A stretch of DNA of 64,000 nucleotides, from positions 17,705,001 to 17,769,000 of the forward strand of contig NC_134013.1 of NCBI RefSeq assembly GCF_040712315.1, written 5' to 3'. Positions 13,201 through 26,754 of the stretch are shown here, piece by piece. How positions within the stretch are numbered: position 1 is the first letter of the stretch; every line of letters starts with the position of its first letter. The notes beneath the pieces are model-generated. The model did no database searches and was not told the DNA's origin. It saw only the letters and a program-made list of their open reading frames with translations. The DNA is from Castanea sativa (taxonomy: Eukaryota > Streptophyta > Magnoliopsida > Fagales > Fagaceae). Position numbers and translations under genes: made by a program.

Positions 13201-16200
13201 TTGCACTTTTAAGTTATTGCCAGCTGCTCTAATTTGAGTTTACAAAAAAGGCATACCAGGTGCATTTTACCATTTTGGCCTTGATTATAGCAATATCGTA
13301 TATGCTTTTGTAGGAAGATGTGAAGAGTTCTTGTTGCAACTACAGCACTTTGTTTTAGAGCGAGATAGTTTGGATTACCATGGTTTGTGTCTAATACGCT
13401 GCAATCATCAGTTTTTGTTGGTAAGTTGCGAAGTTTCTGATCTTGTTGATTACCAAAGAAAAAAAAAGTGTTTTCCAATGGGAATATGCTACTAGTCTAC
13501 AACCATGGTTGTATTTAGTTCGTGCAATTTTAAGTTCTAGTTGTTCCACGATTTGGCGGTCAGGGCCAAAAAAAGAAGACCGGGGAGAACTTGGGCAGGA
13601 AAAAAATGTGTCTTACTATTTAAACCTTAACCAGCATAAGGTGCTTTGTTCCGTGAATTTCTAAGTAAAAAAAAAGTGGCAGTGTATTTTAATCTCCACC
13701 ACAAAATTGGATAGTAGGTGATGTGACAGCATCACGCTAAAAGAATAAGCCTAAGTACTACTCGAGGCAGGCCGGATTTATATACACAATATCATCTTCT
13801 TATAAAATTGGCCAATTGCATTTTTTTGTCCAATGTTCTGTAGGATCTACAATTGCAAAAATTATCTCTTGTACCTGCTTTATGTAACAAGCCTCTCACG
13901 GACATGTGGCCTACACAAGTTTGAGATCCATATCCTTTGTAAGGGGCATGCTCTAATGGGTATAAGTAACTTCCTCTCATATGGAGTGGATTTCACGTTT
14001 GTAGAATCCACCCTATTTTAGAGAATTGTTATATATGCCTGATATGCAATATCCTTTTCATGGAGCTAGCACAAGTTACTTTCCAACAAATGGAATAAAA
14101 AATGAATATTTTAGTAGAATTGACAAAAATAAAAAAGTATGATGTAGGTTATATTTGAAATGTGGTCCCTAAAATTTGGGGACGGGGTTGAGGGGAAATG
14201 ATTTGAAGAGCACTCACTACTCTGGGTTTACAAATGCTCTTTTAGCTAAATTGTTGAGTAGAAAAAAAAAATGCTCCACATCTAACTTTTTAGGGAGCAA
14301 CTCATCTCCAGTTAGAAATTTCCAGCTTTCTCTAATTAGAGTGAGATGCAGCTTCGACAATCAATCTCATTGTACTCCCCTACAGGAATCCTTAATGGGA
14401 CACAATGGTGATTACTGAAGAAATTAAGGAATTAGCTTGTAGAAACGACGAGTTTTGGGATTAAGATTTTTTAGAAGTTCTTACAAGTTACAATACTAAC
14501 AATTTATAGTTTTTTATTAAAAAAAATAGTTAGATAAATGGTTGAGATTTTATCACATCTTTAATTTTTTTTAATAATTTAATAGTTGCAATGGAAGAGG
14601 TGGATTAGTTGAGTTTCTTCTTCTTCTTCTTTTTTTTTAATAGAAGGGGATTAGTTGAGCTATAAGACTCTTAATCACTTGTTCAATATCTTAAATGGAA
14701 TAGATACTAAAATAAATAGTGTCCATATATGTATTTATCTAAATGTTAATAAGGTGACACAATATATAATCGAATTTAATTGTAAATACCTGAATTTTCC
14801 TAGGAAATCCCCTAAGAAGTAAGAACTAAGAATTCTAGTGCCTTGTTTAGTTGAGATTAAAAGACCAAAGAAGAAGAAGAAGAAGAAGAAGCAATAGCAC
14901 GGCCCATTAGTTAGTAAAGTGGGCCTTATCTTATTATGTTGATGTACCAGTCCTCACAAGGAACTCCCTTGGTGGGTTTCCAAAGCCCTGTTAAGTGGAG
15001 TGAGTGCTCATTACTCAATTTTAGATGTGTTAATGAGCCATAATTACTAATTACAATTGCCTAGGTCCCCTAGCAAATTATTTTTGGAGTTCACTTTAAA
15101 AAACCACTGATATAATCTAGTTGATCAAATTGCCTATTTTATTTTATTGTTCATAAACTGTTACCCAAAACCCATCGATGCACAAGGTTATTCAAACCAA
15201 TCAATTTTCTACTGAGCAAAAAGGGCAGCCATGATGAGAATTGATAACGAAAAAACTATTGGTAATTATACTGATGTCGTTCATAATTTAACAAATATGA
15301 TGTTATACATGTATCCTCACGATATTTTACAACACATAAATTCATTCCCCACATTTATTTCAATATGTGCTCCATTATGGTGCTTGATGTACAAGAAAGA
15401 TTTTATTATATTTCAGTTAATATATGTTTGGATATCAATTGTATTTTTATTTTAGGCCATTTTATTTTTATTTCAAAAGTCCTGGGTATTTTTATAATTT
15501 AATAAGTAAGGTTTCTTACACCAATAAAAATTAGAGTTTAGTATACATGTATAAGCAAATTGTTATACTCCTTTCTAATGATGATTTTGATGAATGACAA
15601 TTTTTTTTTTTTTTTTATAATACTGACTCTGACCAAATCTAGGTACTAACTCTTAGTGGGTTTTTCTCGCTTGATGCTAACTCCAAGCAAGTCTAGGTGT
15701 TGATTCCTAAGTTCCTAACCTTTAGTTTCCTATGTCTTTCAATTTTATTGTTGCAAAATTCTGATTTTCATGTGTCACATTCCCATATCAACCCTTCTTT
15801 ATCGCTAATCTTATCTTCGTTTTGTATTGTAAAATCTCAAATTTGCATTGCAATGAGACCCCATGGCAAGAACTACAATCCACATTCCAAGAAAATTCAC
15901 TTATTGCTAGCAGTGATGTCAATTACAATCGCTTAACTTTTATTGGTCCCAAACGTGAATGGTAGTCTCATTAGGGTGATAATCACATACTATAGCCTTG
16001 TGTCTACAGAGGAAATAAATCGTGTCAGGATGCAAATGAGAGTCCCTAGTATTTATATATAACCAAATTTGCATCCCTTGGAAATATACAAATCTGTATG
16101 AACCCTAAAACCAACAACCTTACCCAAAACTGGTTTCTCTCTACCCAAAACAAATATAGCATTTGTGAAACAAGACCATCCACCAAGAGATGTTATTGTA

Positions 16201-16678
16201 TGTGAGAGTCATATTATGATGTGATTACCTATCACTAATTCACTACCACACACTAACAACTTTACGAACAATCTAATTTAGATGAAAATTGCTCATATAA
16301 AATTTTAAAAATATATAAATATAAATAAACTCCATCTTATAATTTAGGTAAGAATTGCTAATAGTTTATACCATCTAGAACTGCACAAAATACAACTAAT
16401 TCACCTACACAAGGAAGAACTGACGAAAAATGAATAAAACTAACACCTTGCAGCCAACATATCAAGAAATCTCCCTCCATTTCACTGTGAGATAGCCTCA
16501 TAATCCCTGAACAGCCAGGAAAAAAAGTGAAAATCCATTAAAGCATCACCTGAAATAAAACTACTGCAACGATTATATACATACAATTCTTCTTTCTTTT
16601 GATACATTTTAAGCAAGAGAGGTGATTGTCACAATAACTTATTTACAGAAAGAATCCCATTTATTCGGGCTTTGTATT

Positions 16679-16793
16679 TGTTGGAGATATTTCAACAAAT
16701 TATTTTTGTGATAAAGCAAAAAGGAAAATATACAGATCTAAGAATAAGCAATAACACAAATAGATGTAAAAGGCAAAAACAATAAACAAATAC

Positions 16794-16850
<57 letters not shown>

Positions 16851-17449
16851 AAATCTACAAATAATTAAAAATTCACAGACCAAATGCGTGAAGGATGAAC
16901 AATTTAGATCAAGTCTTGTATTTGACACAATCGCCTTAAAGCAAATTTCGTCTCTCATACAATCACTATGATGCTTTAAGACTCACAAACGTGTGCCTCC
17001 TAGGATAAAATGATCTACAGCACGAAAATGAAGTACACAAGGTCATGCTCTGCGAACTAGTTAATGTCTCTTACTCTCTCTTTGACACAAAATGAAAATG
17101 CACAAAATATTCTCACTAGGAGAGTTTTCTGAAAAAGTAGTTTTATGAATGAGAGACTATGTAAAAATTATATGTTATTGAACAGACACTCTATTTTAGT
17201 AATAACTGTTGTGCATATACTAATTAACTCAACAAATTAAAATAATAAATTATTATTATTTAGACAAGTAGGCACAGTCCACATATGTCAAAAGCCCAAC
17301 TTAATGTCCAACTCATGAGCATATAAACTCATATATTATCTCTTTCCTTTCCTATGTGGAACTCAAGATTTTTACCACTTATAATAACATTTTCAAGTGA
17401 ACATAGAAAACTTCAATTTCTTATTCACTCCATACTATTCTTTTTAACA
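16679..17449 (-). repeat. 3' LTR of copia element 1
   Basis: Starts TGTTGGAGATATTTC and ends TTTTTAACA on the plus strand. It holds a (TA)n run of about 25 units (16797-16847) and about 130 bp absent from the partner LTR, so the two differ by an indel plus scattered substitutions. Confidence 0.88.
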
Positions 17450-17620
17450 GTTCCCCACATGAATAGAAATTGATAAACACAATACAAATGATGATACAGA
17501 CACACAAAGAGTAGAAGAAAAGTTACTGTAACGGGAGAAGTAGCTTGTGACTTTGAACTTTCCTTTGTGAAAGACTATCGGATATACTAACTAACCAGTG
17601 AATATGATGTTTTGAACTGT

Positions 17621-17881
17621 TCAACCGTTTGTGTATACCAGGACAATAGAATTCACACAACTCATTTTCGGACATATTTCATTCTTATAGTTGTGTTCAT
17701 TTTGGCCCCGAACATATCTTAGTAAATTCATGAAGTGCTTTAGAGAATTTAGCCTTGAAACTCTCATAGAAGCGGCCCACTTCACACTCATATAGGCGAT
17801 TCTTATTAAGAGTATCTTGCAATACCCCACTTGGAATTCCAAGATATAAGAATCATTAAAAGCAAAGCTTACCTTGAACAT
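17621..17881 (-). CDS. 86-residue open frame in the 3' region of copia element 1
   Basis: An ATG-initiated frame between the end of pol and the 3' LTR. A frame of identical length and about 76% identity by eye (65 of 86) occurs at the same place in element 2 (39295-39555). It starts MFKVSFAFNDSYILEFQV and ends NSIVLVYTNG. No domain is recognised. It is free of stops in both copies although both pol regions are broken, which is unusual but may be chance. Confidence 0.3.
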   Translation of the reverse strand: MFKVSFAFNDSYILEFQVGYCKILLIRIAYMSVKWAASMRVSRLNSLKHFMNLLRYVRGQNEHNYKNEICPKMSCVNSIVLVYTNG

Positions 17882-17947
17882 CGCTTACGGGAATCACTAT
17901 TTCATCATACAAATGGGTGGGAGATGTTATCTCCATAGTGATAAAAA

Positions 17948-20900
17948 CTAGTCTCCACAATTTTGTTGTCCCTTTGAAAACCTAGATCTTGGGATCTCCA
18001 GTCAACTAGGTGGGGTTACTGTCATGGAAACTTTAAGTTATAGGCTTTAACTCCATTACCCTCGATGAGCAGTTTCCTTACTCTCTACTTAAACCTTTGG
18101 TTAACAGATCCGCTATATTCTCTTTCGACTTTATGAAGCCAATGGAAATAATTTCATTAGAGAGCAACTGCCTCACGGTATTATGTCTTCGACGTATATG
18201 TCGAGACTTACCGTTGTACATATGACTCTATGCCCTACCAATAGCTGATTTGCTATCACAATGTATACAAATAGAGGGCACAGGTTTCATCCACATTGGC
18301 ATATCCTCCTGGAAATGACGAGCCACTTCGCTTCTTCTCTAGCTTTGTCCAATGCGATAAATTCTGATTTATTGTGGATCTAGCAATGCATGTTGGTTTA
18401 GAAGACTTCCAAGATACCGCTGCACCACAAAGCGTAAAGACATATCCACTCGTGGATTTGGTGTCTTTTGTGTCGGATATCCAATTAGCATCAGTATACC
18501 TTTCTAGTACAACTGGATACCGAGTGTAGTGCAACCCATAGTTTAGAGTGTATTTCAAATACTTCAAAACCCTAACTAATGCCTTCCAGTGGTCTTCTCC
18601 TGGATTACTAGTGTATCTACTCAACTTGCTGACAAAATATGCTATGTCCAGTCTAGTGCAGTTCATTATATACATAAGACTACCTATTATTCTCGAATAC
18701 TCCAATTGAGATATGTCTTACCTTTTATTCTTAGTTAAATGTAAATTTACATCTATAGGTGTTCTCACTAGACTGTCATCATATTTCTTGAATTTCTCAA
18801 GAACTTTCTTAACATTATGTGATTAAGATAAGACAAGTCCATTAGATTTTCTAAAAATTTTCATTCTTAGTATCACATCTGCAACACCTAAATATTTCAT
18901 GTCAAACTCAATAGTCAACATTCTCTTGGTAGCTTTAATGATATCATTATTGCTACCTATAATGAGTATATCATCAACATAGAGACACACAATGACATAG
19001 CCATTTGCAATATCTTTAATATACACACATTTGTCACACTCATTGATTCTAAACCCATTTGACATCATTGCATTGTCAAATTTCTCATGCCATTGCTTTG
19101 GAGCTTACTTTAATCCATAAAGAGATTTAACAAGCCTGCACACTTTCTTTTCTTGACCAAGAACAATAAACCCCTCTGGTTGTTCCATATAAATCTCCTC
19201 ATTTTATTCACCATTCAAGAATGCTGTTTTTACATCCATTTGATGTATCTCTAGGTTATGCAACGCTGCAATAGCTATCAACATCCGAATGGACGTTATT
19301 CTTGTAACATGTGAATATGTGTCAAAATAATCCACACCTTCCTTTTGTTTATAACCCTTTCCAACAACAAGTCTTGTCTTATACTTATCAATAGATCCAT
19401 CAGCCTTTAATTTCCTCTTGAATATCCATTTATATCCTAGAGGTTTACAACCTGGTGGAAGATCCACTAGTTCCCATGTATGATTTTGAAGGATCGATTC
19501 AATCTCACTATTGACAGCTTCTTTCTAGAAAGGCGCCTCAGGTGTAGAGATAGCTTCCTTGAAGTTTTGAGGTTCATCTTCTAACATATAAGTTAGAAAA
19601 TCCAAACCAAATGATTTTAACGTTTTAGCCCTCTTACTCCATCTAGGCTTAACCTCATTCCTCTCTTCCATTAACTCTTGATCATGAGAGGTACTAGACA
19701 TAGACTCAAAGTTTCTCTTATGAGAACTTGACTCTTGTGTGGATTTGTAAGGAAATATCTCCTCAAAGAATGACGCATTCCTGGATTCAATAATAGTATT
19801 GACATGTAAGTCAGGAATGTCAGACTTATAAATTAGAAATCGATATGCAATACTATTATGAGCATAACCGATGAAAACACAATCAATAGTTTTTGGTCCC
19901 ATCTTTATCCTTATAGGAATAGAGACCACCACTTTTTCCAAATACCCCCACACCTTTAAGAATTTATAAGAAGGCACTTTACCTTTCCATAATTCATAGG
20001 ATGTCTTATTGGTTTTCTTTTTAGCTAATTTATTAAGAATATAATTGACAGAAAGAATAGCTTCTCCCCACAAGTTCTGTGGTAAATTGGAACTTATCAA
20101 CATTGCATTCATCATTTCTTTTAAGGTTTCATTTTTCCTTTCAGCAACTCCATTTTGCTAAGGTGAATAAGGTGCGGTGGTTTGATGAACAATACCATGC
20201 TGTAAACATAACTCACCAAAAGGTGATTCATATTCCCCACCTCTATCACTCCTTAGAACTTTAATCTTTTTGTTGAGTTGATTCTCAACTTCATTCTTAT
20301 ATTGCATGAATGCCTCAATTGCCTCATCCTTACTCCATAGCAAGTACACATAATAGTATTTAGTGCAATCATTTATAAAAGTGATGAAATATTTCTTACT
20401 ACTTCTAGTTTGTACAGATTTCAAGTCACATACATCACTATGTATTAAATCAAGAGGTTCAGTGTTTTTTTCAACTGATTTAAAAGATGCTCTAGTCATT
20501 TTAGCTTCCACACAAGTTTCACATTTATGATCAAAATCAATTTCAAATTTAGACAATAAATTTAAATTGATTAGTCTATGTAAAGTATGATAATTAACAT
20601 GATCCAATCTACCATTCCATACATTAGATGACTCAAGCATGTAAACAGAAGATTCACCTTTATTGTTATCAATAACAGTCATTACATTCATCTTAAATAG
20701 ACCATTGCTCAAATATCCTTTGCCCACATACATTCCATTCTTAAAGAGTGAAAATTTATCAGACTCAAAAACCAACTTAAAACTATTTTTGCTCAACAAT
20801 GAGCTAGATACAAGGTTTTTTTGAATTTCTGGCACGTGCAGTACATCTTTCAAAGTAAGAAACTTGTTCGTAGTCATTTTAAGCACAACCTTTCCAATTC

Positions 20901-21126
20901 CTTCAATCTTAGAGGTTGAAGAATTTCCCACGAAAATTTTTCTTCCATTACCCACAGGATTATATGTAGAAAACATTTTCTTTTCTGAACATACATGGCG
21001 AGTAGCCCCAGTGTCCACCCACCATTCCTTGGTATTTCCTCCTACCAAGTTCACTTTAGAAATCACAGTAGAAAAATTCATATTGGTTTGAGCCACAAAT
21101 GGATTCACAACAATTTTGTTTGACAT
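17948..21126 (-). pseudogene. Copia pol of element 1: protease, integrase, RT, RNase H with stops
   Basis: Reading down the minus strand, 21126-20158 carries the aspartic protease site (WWVDTGATRHV), the pre-integrase H/C region ending HKCETC, and the integrase core. A TAG at the SP-QNGVAERKN site breaks the frame near 20157. Integrase C-terminus follows at 20115-19525, the start of RT at 19467-19204 (KTAFLNGE then a stop), and the RT catalytic box CLYVDDIL inside 19068-18823. RNase H is in 18705-18256, frameshifted near ARSTI, with recognisable sequence to about 17948. The protease is joined almost directly to a start MSNKIVVNPF, so the Gag domain is gone. At least four nonsense changes and one frameshift rule out an active polyprotein. 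Confidence 0.88.
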
Positions 21127-21821
21127 CTGTGTTCAACAAAATTCAAACAAATTGAATCCTCAAAACCAGCCGAGTTTAAGAAATAAATATAAATATTTAC
21201 TTCCAAATGTTACTGTGCAAAAAGGAAAGTCAAGCCAACTATTTTTTTTTTCAACACCGAATTGCAGAAATATAGCAGCACAGTGCACACGAACTAAACA
21301 ATAAAATCTAAATAATGCCCAGCCAAGCAAATATCACAAAAAAGCTTAATAACATATAATATATTATAAGCCAAAAGATATTTAATAGTGAAAGTATTCT
21401 GCACAATATGAAAGAAACACAATCAAAGTCAAAAGAAAAAGAACCCTGCACTAAAAACAAACCCAACTTTAATTACACTCAAAAAACCCAAGTTTGCCGA
21501 GAAATCAAAGAGACTCACTTACATACCAACCGTACAAAGGACAAAAAGTTATATATACATACCATGGCAAGATCAGCAACAGTACACATTTACCATTTAT
21601 CAATCAAACCTATCATCCAATCAAATCAAATGCAACTTGCAATAGTTAAGGATTAAACACCATTTTTGCAAAACGTATCAATCAAAACAATCTCGCATAG
21701 TCACAATACATTATGCAGAACTACCCAGAGGGCAAAGATATAAATTGCACAGTAAAACATACCGATACACACAGTATTCACAAAAATAAATTAAAGAAAT
21801 ATTTTAAATCTGCTTTAAGAC

Positions 21822-22462
21822 TGTTGGAGATATTCAACAATTTATTTTTGTGAGAAAGCAAAAGGAACAATACACAGATCTAAGAATAAGCAATAACACA
21901 AATAGATGTAAACAATTCAGATCAAGTCTTGTGTTTTACACAATCTCCTTAAAGCGGATTTCGCCCCTCACACAACCACTGTGGTGCTTTGAGACTCACA
22001 GATGTCTGCCTCCTATGATAAAATGATCTACAGCACGAAAACGAAGCACACAAGGTCATGTTTTGCGAACTTCTTGATGTCTCTTGCTCTCTCTTTGACA
22101 CAAAATGAAAATGCACAAAATATTATCACTAGGAGAGTTTTCTAAAAAAGTAGTTTTTTATGAATGAGGGACTATGTAAAATTATACGTTACTGAACAGG
22201 CACTCTATTTCAGTAATAACTGTTGTGCACAGACTAACTAACTCAACAAATTAAAATAATAAAATATTATTATTTGGACAAGTAGGCCTAGTCCACATAT
22301 GCCAAAAGCCCAACCCAATGTCCAGCTCATGAGCATATAAACTCATATATTATCTCTTTCCTTTCTTATGTGGAACTCAAAATTTTTACCACTTATAATA
22401 ACATTTTCAAGTGAACATAGAAAATTTCAATTTCTTATTCACTCCATGCTATTTTTCCAACA
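21822..22462 (-). repeat. 5' LTR of copia element 1
   Basis: TG...CA ends; shorter than the 3' LTR because of a deletion around 21910. On the minus strand the bases after the LTR read GTCTTAAAGCAGATTT, which is not the common plant initiator-tRNA primer site. Confidence 0.88.
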
Positions 22463-22559
22463 GTATTTTGTAATATGGGAAGCCAATATGAGATTCCATT
22501 ACCAGAGAATATCTAATCATCCAAGAAATCACATATAATAGAATGTAAAAACTGTTACC

Positions 22560-24167
22560 TTTTTTCCCAACAGTTGGGGCAGTTCCACTTCTTGTGCCCT
22601 ATCTACCCACAGGAAAAAAATCGAGTTTTAGCCCTTTTCCTACAATCATTGTCACTTGTGTATCCTGATTGCTCTCTTTCAAAAGATGCATCACTAACAT
22701 TGCGCTCTTCATCTTTATTATGAACCCTTTCTGCTATTTCACAATAGGATAAAACTTCGCACAATCCCCAATCCTTTTCACGAAGTTCATATTCAAGTTG
22801 CAAATTCGAAAAATGTGGGGGAAGAAGAGAATTGACGGCCATTTTAACAAGATAAGAATCATCAGAGAAACCCATAAAATCCACAGCTCTCAACCTTGAG
22901 TAAATACTGACCATCTTCTTAATGTGTTCAAAGACACTCCCTTCACCATCAAACTTCAGCCTTTCTAACTTGCGATACAGTGAATAGACCCCATCTCTCT
23001 TCATTTTCATAAATAAGGCCTCAAGAGCATCAAAAAATTGTTTGGCATTGCCAGTACTCTCATCACAAGACTATGAATACCAAAATCAGTCTTGGCTTTC
23101 ATAATCAAAAGGCTTAAGCGATTACTTTTCTCCCATGTTTCATATTCAGCTACATCGATTGGTTTTTTTTTGTAAATAGCAATATCTAGGTCCAACAAAC
23201 CAAGTACAATTCGCAAATTGGTTTTCCACTTTGTCCAGCTCTCAAATTTCAGATCCTCCAAAGTCTTCATGGCAGAAAAATGACTCATCATCGCTAAGGC
23301 ATGTGCTAATGTTTTTGAAAAAGGGAAAACAAAATCAATCTCTCACAAATCAATAGGAATATACTATACACACACTTATTGTGCTTGTGGGGATCAAGGC
23401 ATTCCCACAAATGTATTTTATAAATTGATATCTTCTTGTTCCAGTTCTGCTGCCTTTTTAAAACCTCACTTTTTTCTAGGTATAACTTATTTCAAATAAC
23501 ATATTTTCAAAAAGCTGAAAAATAAGTTGTATCAAATAGACATATATCTAACCGAAGTAAGGTTTAGGCCATCATGTTTATATCAACATTAAGAGAAATT
23601 TGCGCACATGCACTCACATAAAAGCCATAATCAAACACATGTAATAGGTGTATTTCTCAGTATAGTTTTGGATAGAGTCCCAATTGATACCAATTAACCC
23701 CAATTGTTGGTCTAAGCCTAGGAGTTCATACTTCATGATAAATCCATAAAGCCCTAATTTTGATGGTTGGGGTTCAAGGTTCACTTCCTAATGCTTCTCT
23801 AATTTAGTAGTAGAAGTGCACACAAGGTTTTTTTTTTTTTTTTTTTTTTTTGTGTGGTTACAAAGGGGAGAGAAATTTGATTTTTGAACCTTAGTCATCT
23901 TCGTTGGAATTACCAAAAGATATCAGTTGGGTTACAAGACTCATGACATAAAACTAATCTCACTAAAAAAATACCACATTCAAAAAATTACTTCAAACCG
24001 CAGTCAAAGCGAACAAGGGAAAATCAAACACATATCAATTGCAAAACAGGAAAGCAAAACCAAAAACGACAAGAATGAAACAATGTAACTTTGATATAAG
24101 CATAGAACAATTATTGATCAACCTGACCTGTGTTACTGTCAGGTAGCATCGGGAAACTGAGTTCTAA
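22560..24167 (-). pseudogene. Gag-like gene 2, decayed
   Basis: It has the same two-exon layout as gene 1: exon 2 starts at 23305 after ACATTAG and exon 1 ends at 24128 before GTCAGG. The start codon is lost (TTA where gene 1 has ATG). A downstream ATG at 24149 would give MLPDSNTAHALAMMSHF after splicing. A one-base deletion near 23060 shifts the frame after FGIHSLV, and the knuckle Glu codon is TAG (CG-stop-IGHK) at about 22600. Without the TGA seen in genes 1 and 4, the ancestral frame reads on through CPNCWEKK to a donor-like GGTAACAG. Two disabling lesions make it a pseudogene. Confidence 0.8.
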
Positions 24168-24322
24168 TTGATTATCCTCTTTCCTCTTTTCTTTCAACTT
24201 TTCAACTTCGACTCTGTAACTGTAAGAATAAGAAAGAGGTGTTTTATGATTGTAGGTAGTTTTAGAGAGTGGGGCACTGCAAGGCATGTTAATGCATGTG
24301 CAGTAATCATATTATTTGCACC

Positions 24323-24330
24323 CCTATAAA
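24323..24330 (-). promoter_or_regulatory. TATA-like box of Gag-like pseudogene 2
   Basis: TTTTATAG on the minus strand, at the same offset from exon 1 as the box at 11432-11439. Confidence 0.33.
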
Positions 24331-25672
24331 ACGGTATTGTACGGCAGTGTTACGAATATAAAAGGAAAATAAGAAACGTCAAAAGCACTAATAATATATT
24401 GAAAATATGATTGAAATTAGGTTTTGTTCATCAATATTGTAAAGCATTCACTACTAATCTAATTTAGTACAGAATCAGATTTATTAATACTCTCTTTAGT
24501 TGATTATATTCAACAACTGTTCCAAAAATTTAGTCTAGAAAATAATAACTTTGGTAGAAAAACTCAAGAACATTGCATACCCTAGAGGTAATACAATGGC
24601 AAAAGTAATATCTAACAAGATTATTAAGTTTTACGAAAGAAATTATAAAACCCTATTCTAATAATGAGAAAATTCAAGAATAGACTTATGAGAGAATTAG
24701 AAATTAAATATCAATCTAACAAAACAATTATGAAAAGAAAACATTAATTGATTTAAATAATCAAAACGTGAAAAACATGATTGGATTGAATAGTAGAAAC
24801 TTATCACACTGGAGATTTACCCTTAACCTTAGCTTATGTTCTTAAGCTTCCATAGAAAATAAAAACTCTAACAAATTAGTGAAAAATAAGGTTTCCAGCA
24901 GTCAAAAACGTGGCTGCCCTTATATCCCTTTAATATATATAACATTCAAAACCCTAAAAACACATGCTCTCCGAAAAAGGAAAATAAAAAATGTCAATTC
25001 CCCTTTTTCAACAGTAGGTTGACTTTCATGCCGGTTTTGGCCTTGAAATATGGTGGATTCTGAAGTTTTGATAAACTAAAATTTTTTAGATCTTCAAGTC
25101 CTCTTTCCGTGGTCACAAGAATCAAGTCAATCCGATATTGGAGTAAAAAGATATGGCCAAAATACCAAAACTAGTCAGAATATTTCTATGTCAGGATTTT
25201 TCTTGCTCAAACGAATTTCTCTTTCTTTTTATGTTTCCACACATCTTTGACTCATTAAATTCTTCAAAGCCACTTTTCAAATGATATTCACCATTGGATT
25301 CTCTTGGCTTCCTATCTACATGCTTAGCTCATTAGCTTTAATCTTCTACAAGAGAAAAAATATACGCAATGAATATATTAAACGCTCATATTTATGTGCT
25401 AGTGCGAGAATAAACCCAAATAGATGTGATAATGTCTACCAAAACTAAGATGATATTGCACTTTTAAGCTATTATCTGCAGATCTAGTTTGAGTTTACAA
25501 AAAAGGCATACCAGGTGCATTTTGGCCTTGCCTAGGGCAATATTGTATATGCTTTTGTAGGAAGATGTGAAGAGTTCTTGTTGCAACTACAGCACTTTGT
25601 TTTAGAGGGAGATAGTATGGATTACCATGGTTGTGTCTAATAAGCTGCAATCATCAGTTTTTGTTCATAAGT

Positions 25673-26754
25673 TGTTGGAAATAAATGAGAGATAATACCT
25701 GAATTTTTCATGGAAATTACACAATTTGATTTTACCAAAAGAGGTGGCAGAGATGAGGTGTGGACCAAGTCACTGTCTTGAGACAAATCGTGTCGTCTAC
25801 GGTATATTTGATGTAGTTAGACAAATAGTTTCTGCACGTTGTCCCCAAGATACAACAGTCCAACCATCTTTGCTAATTATCCTTGCGAGCCTACACTACT
25901 CGTAGGATATAAGCTCTCTATTATACTTTCTTTTCCCAGAAAAATTTTGTAAAAGATAAAATGTTTTTTGTGAGTAGTAAGAAGCAAAAGATGGTAAGAG
26001 TTTAAGAAAAAAAATTGTTTCTGAAAAGTTTGTAGCTTTGTAATTCAAAAATAAAAAAGTGTATCTGAAACTTTTATTTCTTTCTATATATATATAGCCA
26101 GACATATTGCTTATCCTTAGCCAAAAAATAAAAACGTTTGTTAACTTTAAATGGTCATAAAAATATTGAAATCAATGTCTGATTCAATAGCTTTCTTTAT
26201 ATATATAAACTGGTCAAAACTTTTTTTCCCCAAAGTTTGTACGTTGAGGTAAGTTAATAGAAAAAACAAGTTTGTCTTTTAATGTCAAGATGCCATAAAA
26301 ACAAAATAACAGCCCCTACTTGGCTGTCCTTTAAATGCCAAGTAATAATTTCTTTTGAAACCTTGACTACACACCATAATTACAACCAAGAAAGGAAAGT
26401 ATTATATAATGCTATAACTCATCAACGGTAAATTATATAAATATATAGTTGTACAATATCTGATACTTTCTTTCTATGATGTTACTATTAAATATATTAA
26501 AAGAAACGTTTTAAAGCAAAATTTTATAAGGGAAAGTTTACTAAAAGCTGGCAATATATGGTATTAAAATTCACATTGATTTTCAAAGATTTCCTAATTA
26601 AAACCATTGATAATAGCTATTCAAATTTTGAATTATATTTGAATTTTTAAAATTTAGTAATTAACGTGTCTGACATTAAAGGATAATTGATTTTCTCAAT
26701 TCACAAAAATGGGTATTAAAATAAATATGATATTTTTTATAAAAATATCCAACA
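25673..26754 (-). mobile_element. Solo LTR, 1082 bp
   Basis: Begins TGTTGGAAATAAATG and ends AATATCCAACA, with an exact 5-bp duplication TAAGT on both sides (25668-25672 and 26755-26759). Segment 1 has an uninterrupted site near 13425, confirming the insertion. A minus-strand TATATATATA near 26090 suggests minus orientation. The CCTAnGAGT motif near 25905 resembles the LTR at 47872-49010. Confidence 0.85.

Larger units (their letters stand above)
6612..14334. repeat. Tandem segment 1 of the Gag-like gene array
   Basis: From 6612 the sequence is collinear with segment 2 from 14335; both begin with a stretch containing GCAGCTTCG and CTCATTGTACTCCCC. Shared landmarks include the block at 7045-7200 (again at 14800-14980 and 33510-33680), 7405 (15170, 33785), 9072-9170 (16107, 35000), the Gag exon at 9680 and the short exon at 11232. 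The last part, 13833-14334, is absent from the end of segment 2, but 13800-14020 matches 44685-44905. This is a direct repeat of several kilobases, diverged enough to show scattered substitutions and indels. Confidence 0.8.
16679..22462 (-). mobile_element. Ty1/copia retrotransposon 1, full length but gag-deleted, 5784 bp
   Basis: Two LTRs (16679-17449 and 21822-22462) with TG...CA ends enclose protease, integrase, reverse transcriptase and RNase H in copia order on the minus strand. The 5-bp duplication GTATT flanks it (16674-16678 and 22463-22467). Beside the 3' LTR (17450-17461) is the polypurine tract, CATGTGGGGAAC on the minus strand. Almost all of gag is missing, and pol carries several stops, so the copy cannot move alone. 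It inserted just downstream of Gag-like gene 2 after segments 1 and 2 separated. Confidence 0.92.

Noticed and set aside
16692..16958. Minus frame with a Tyr-Ile repeat
   Set aside because: Translation of the (TA)n tract inside the copia LTR.
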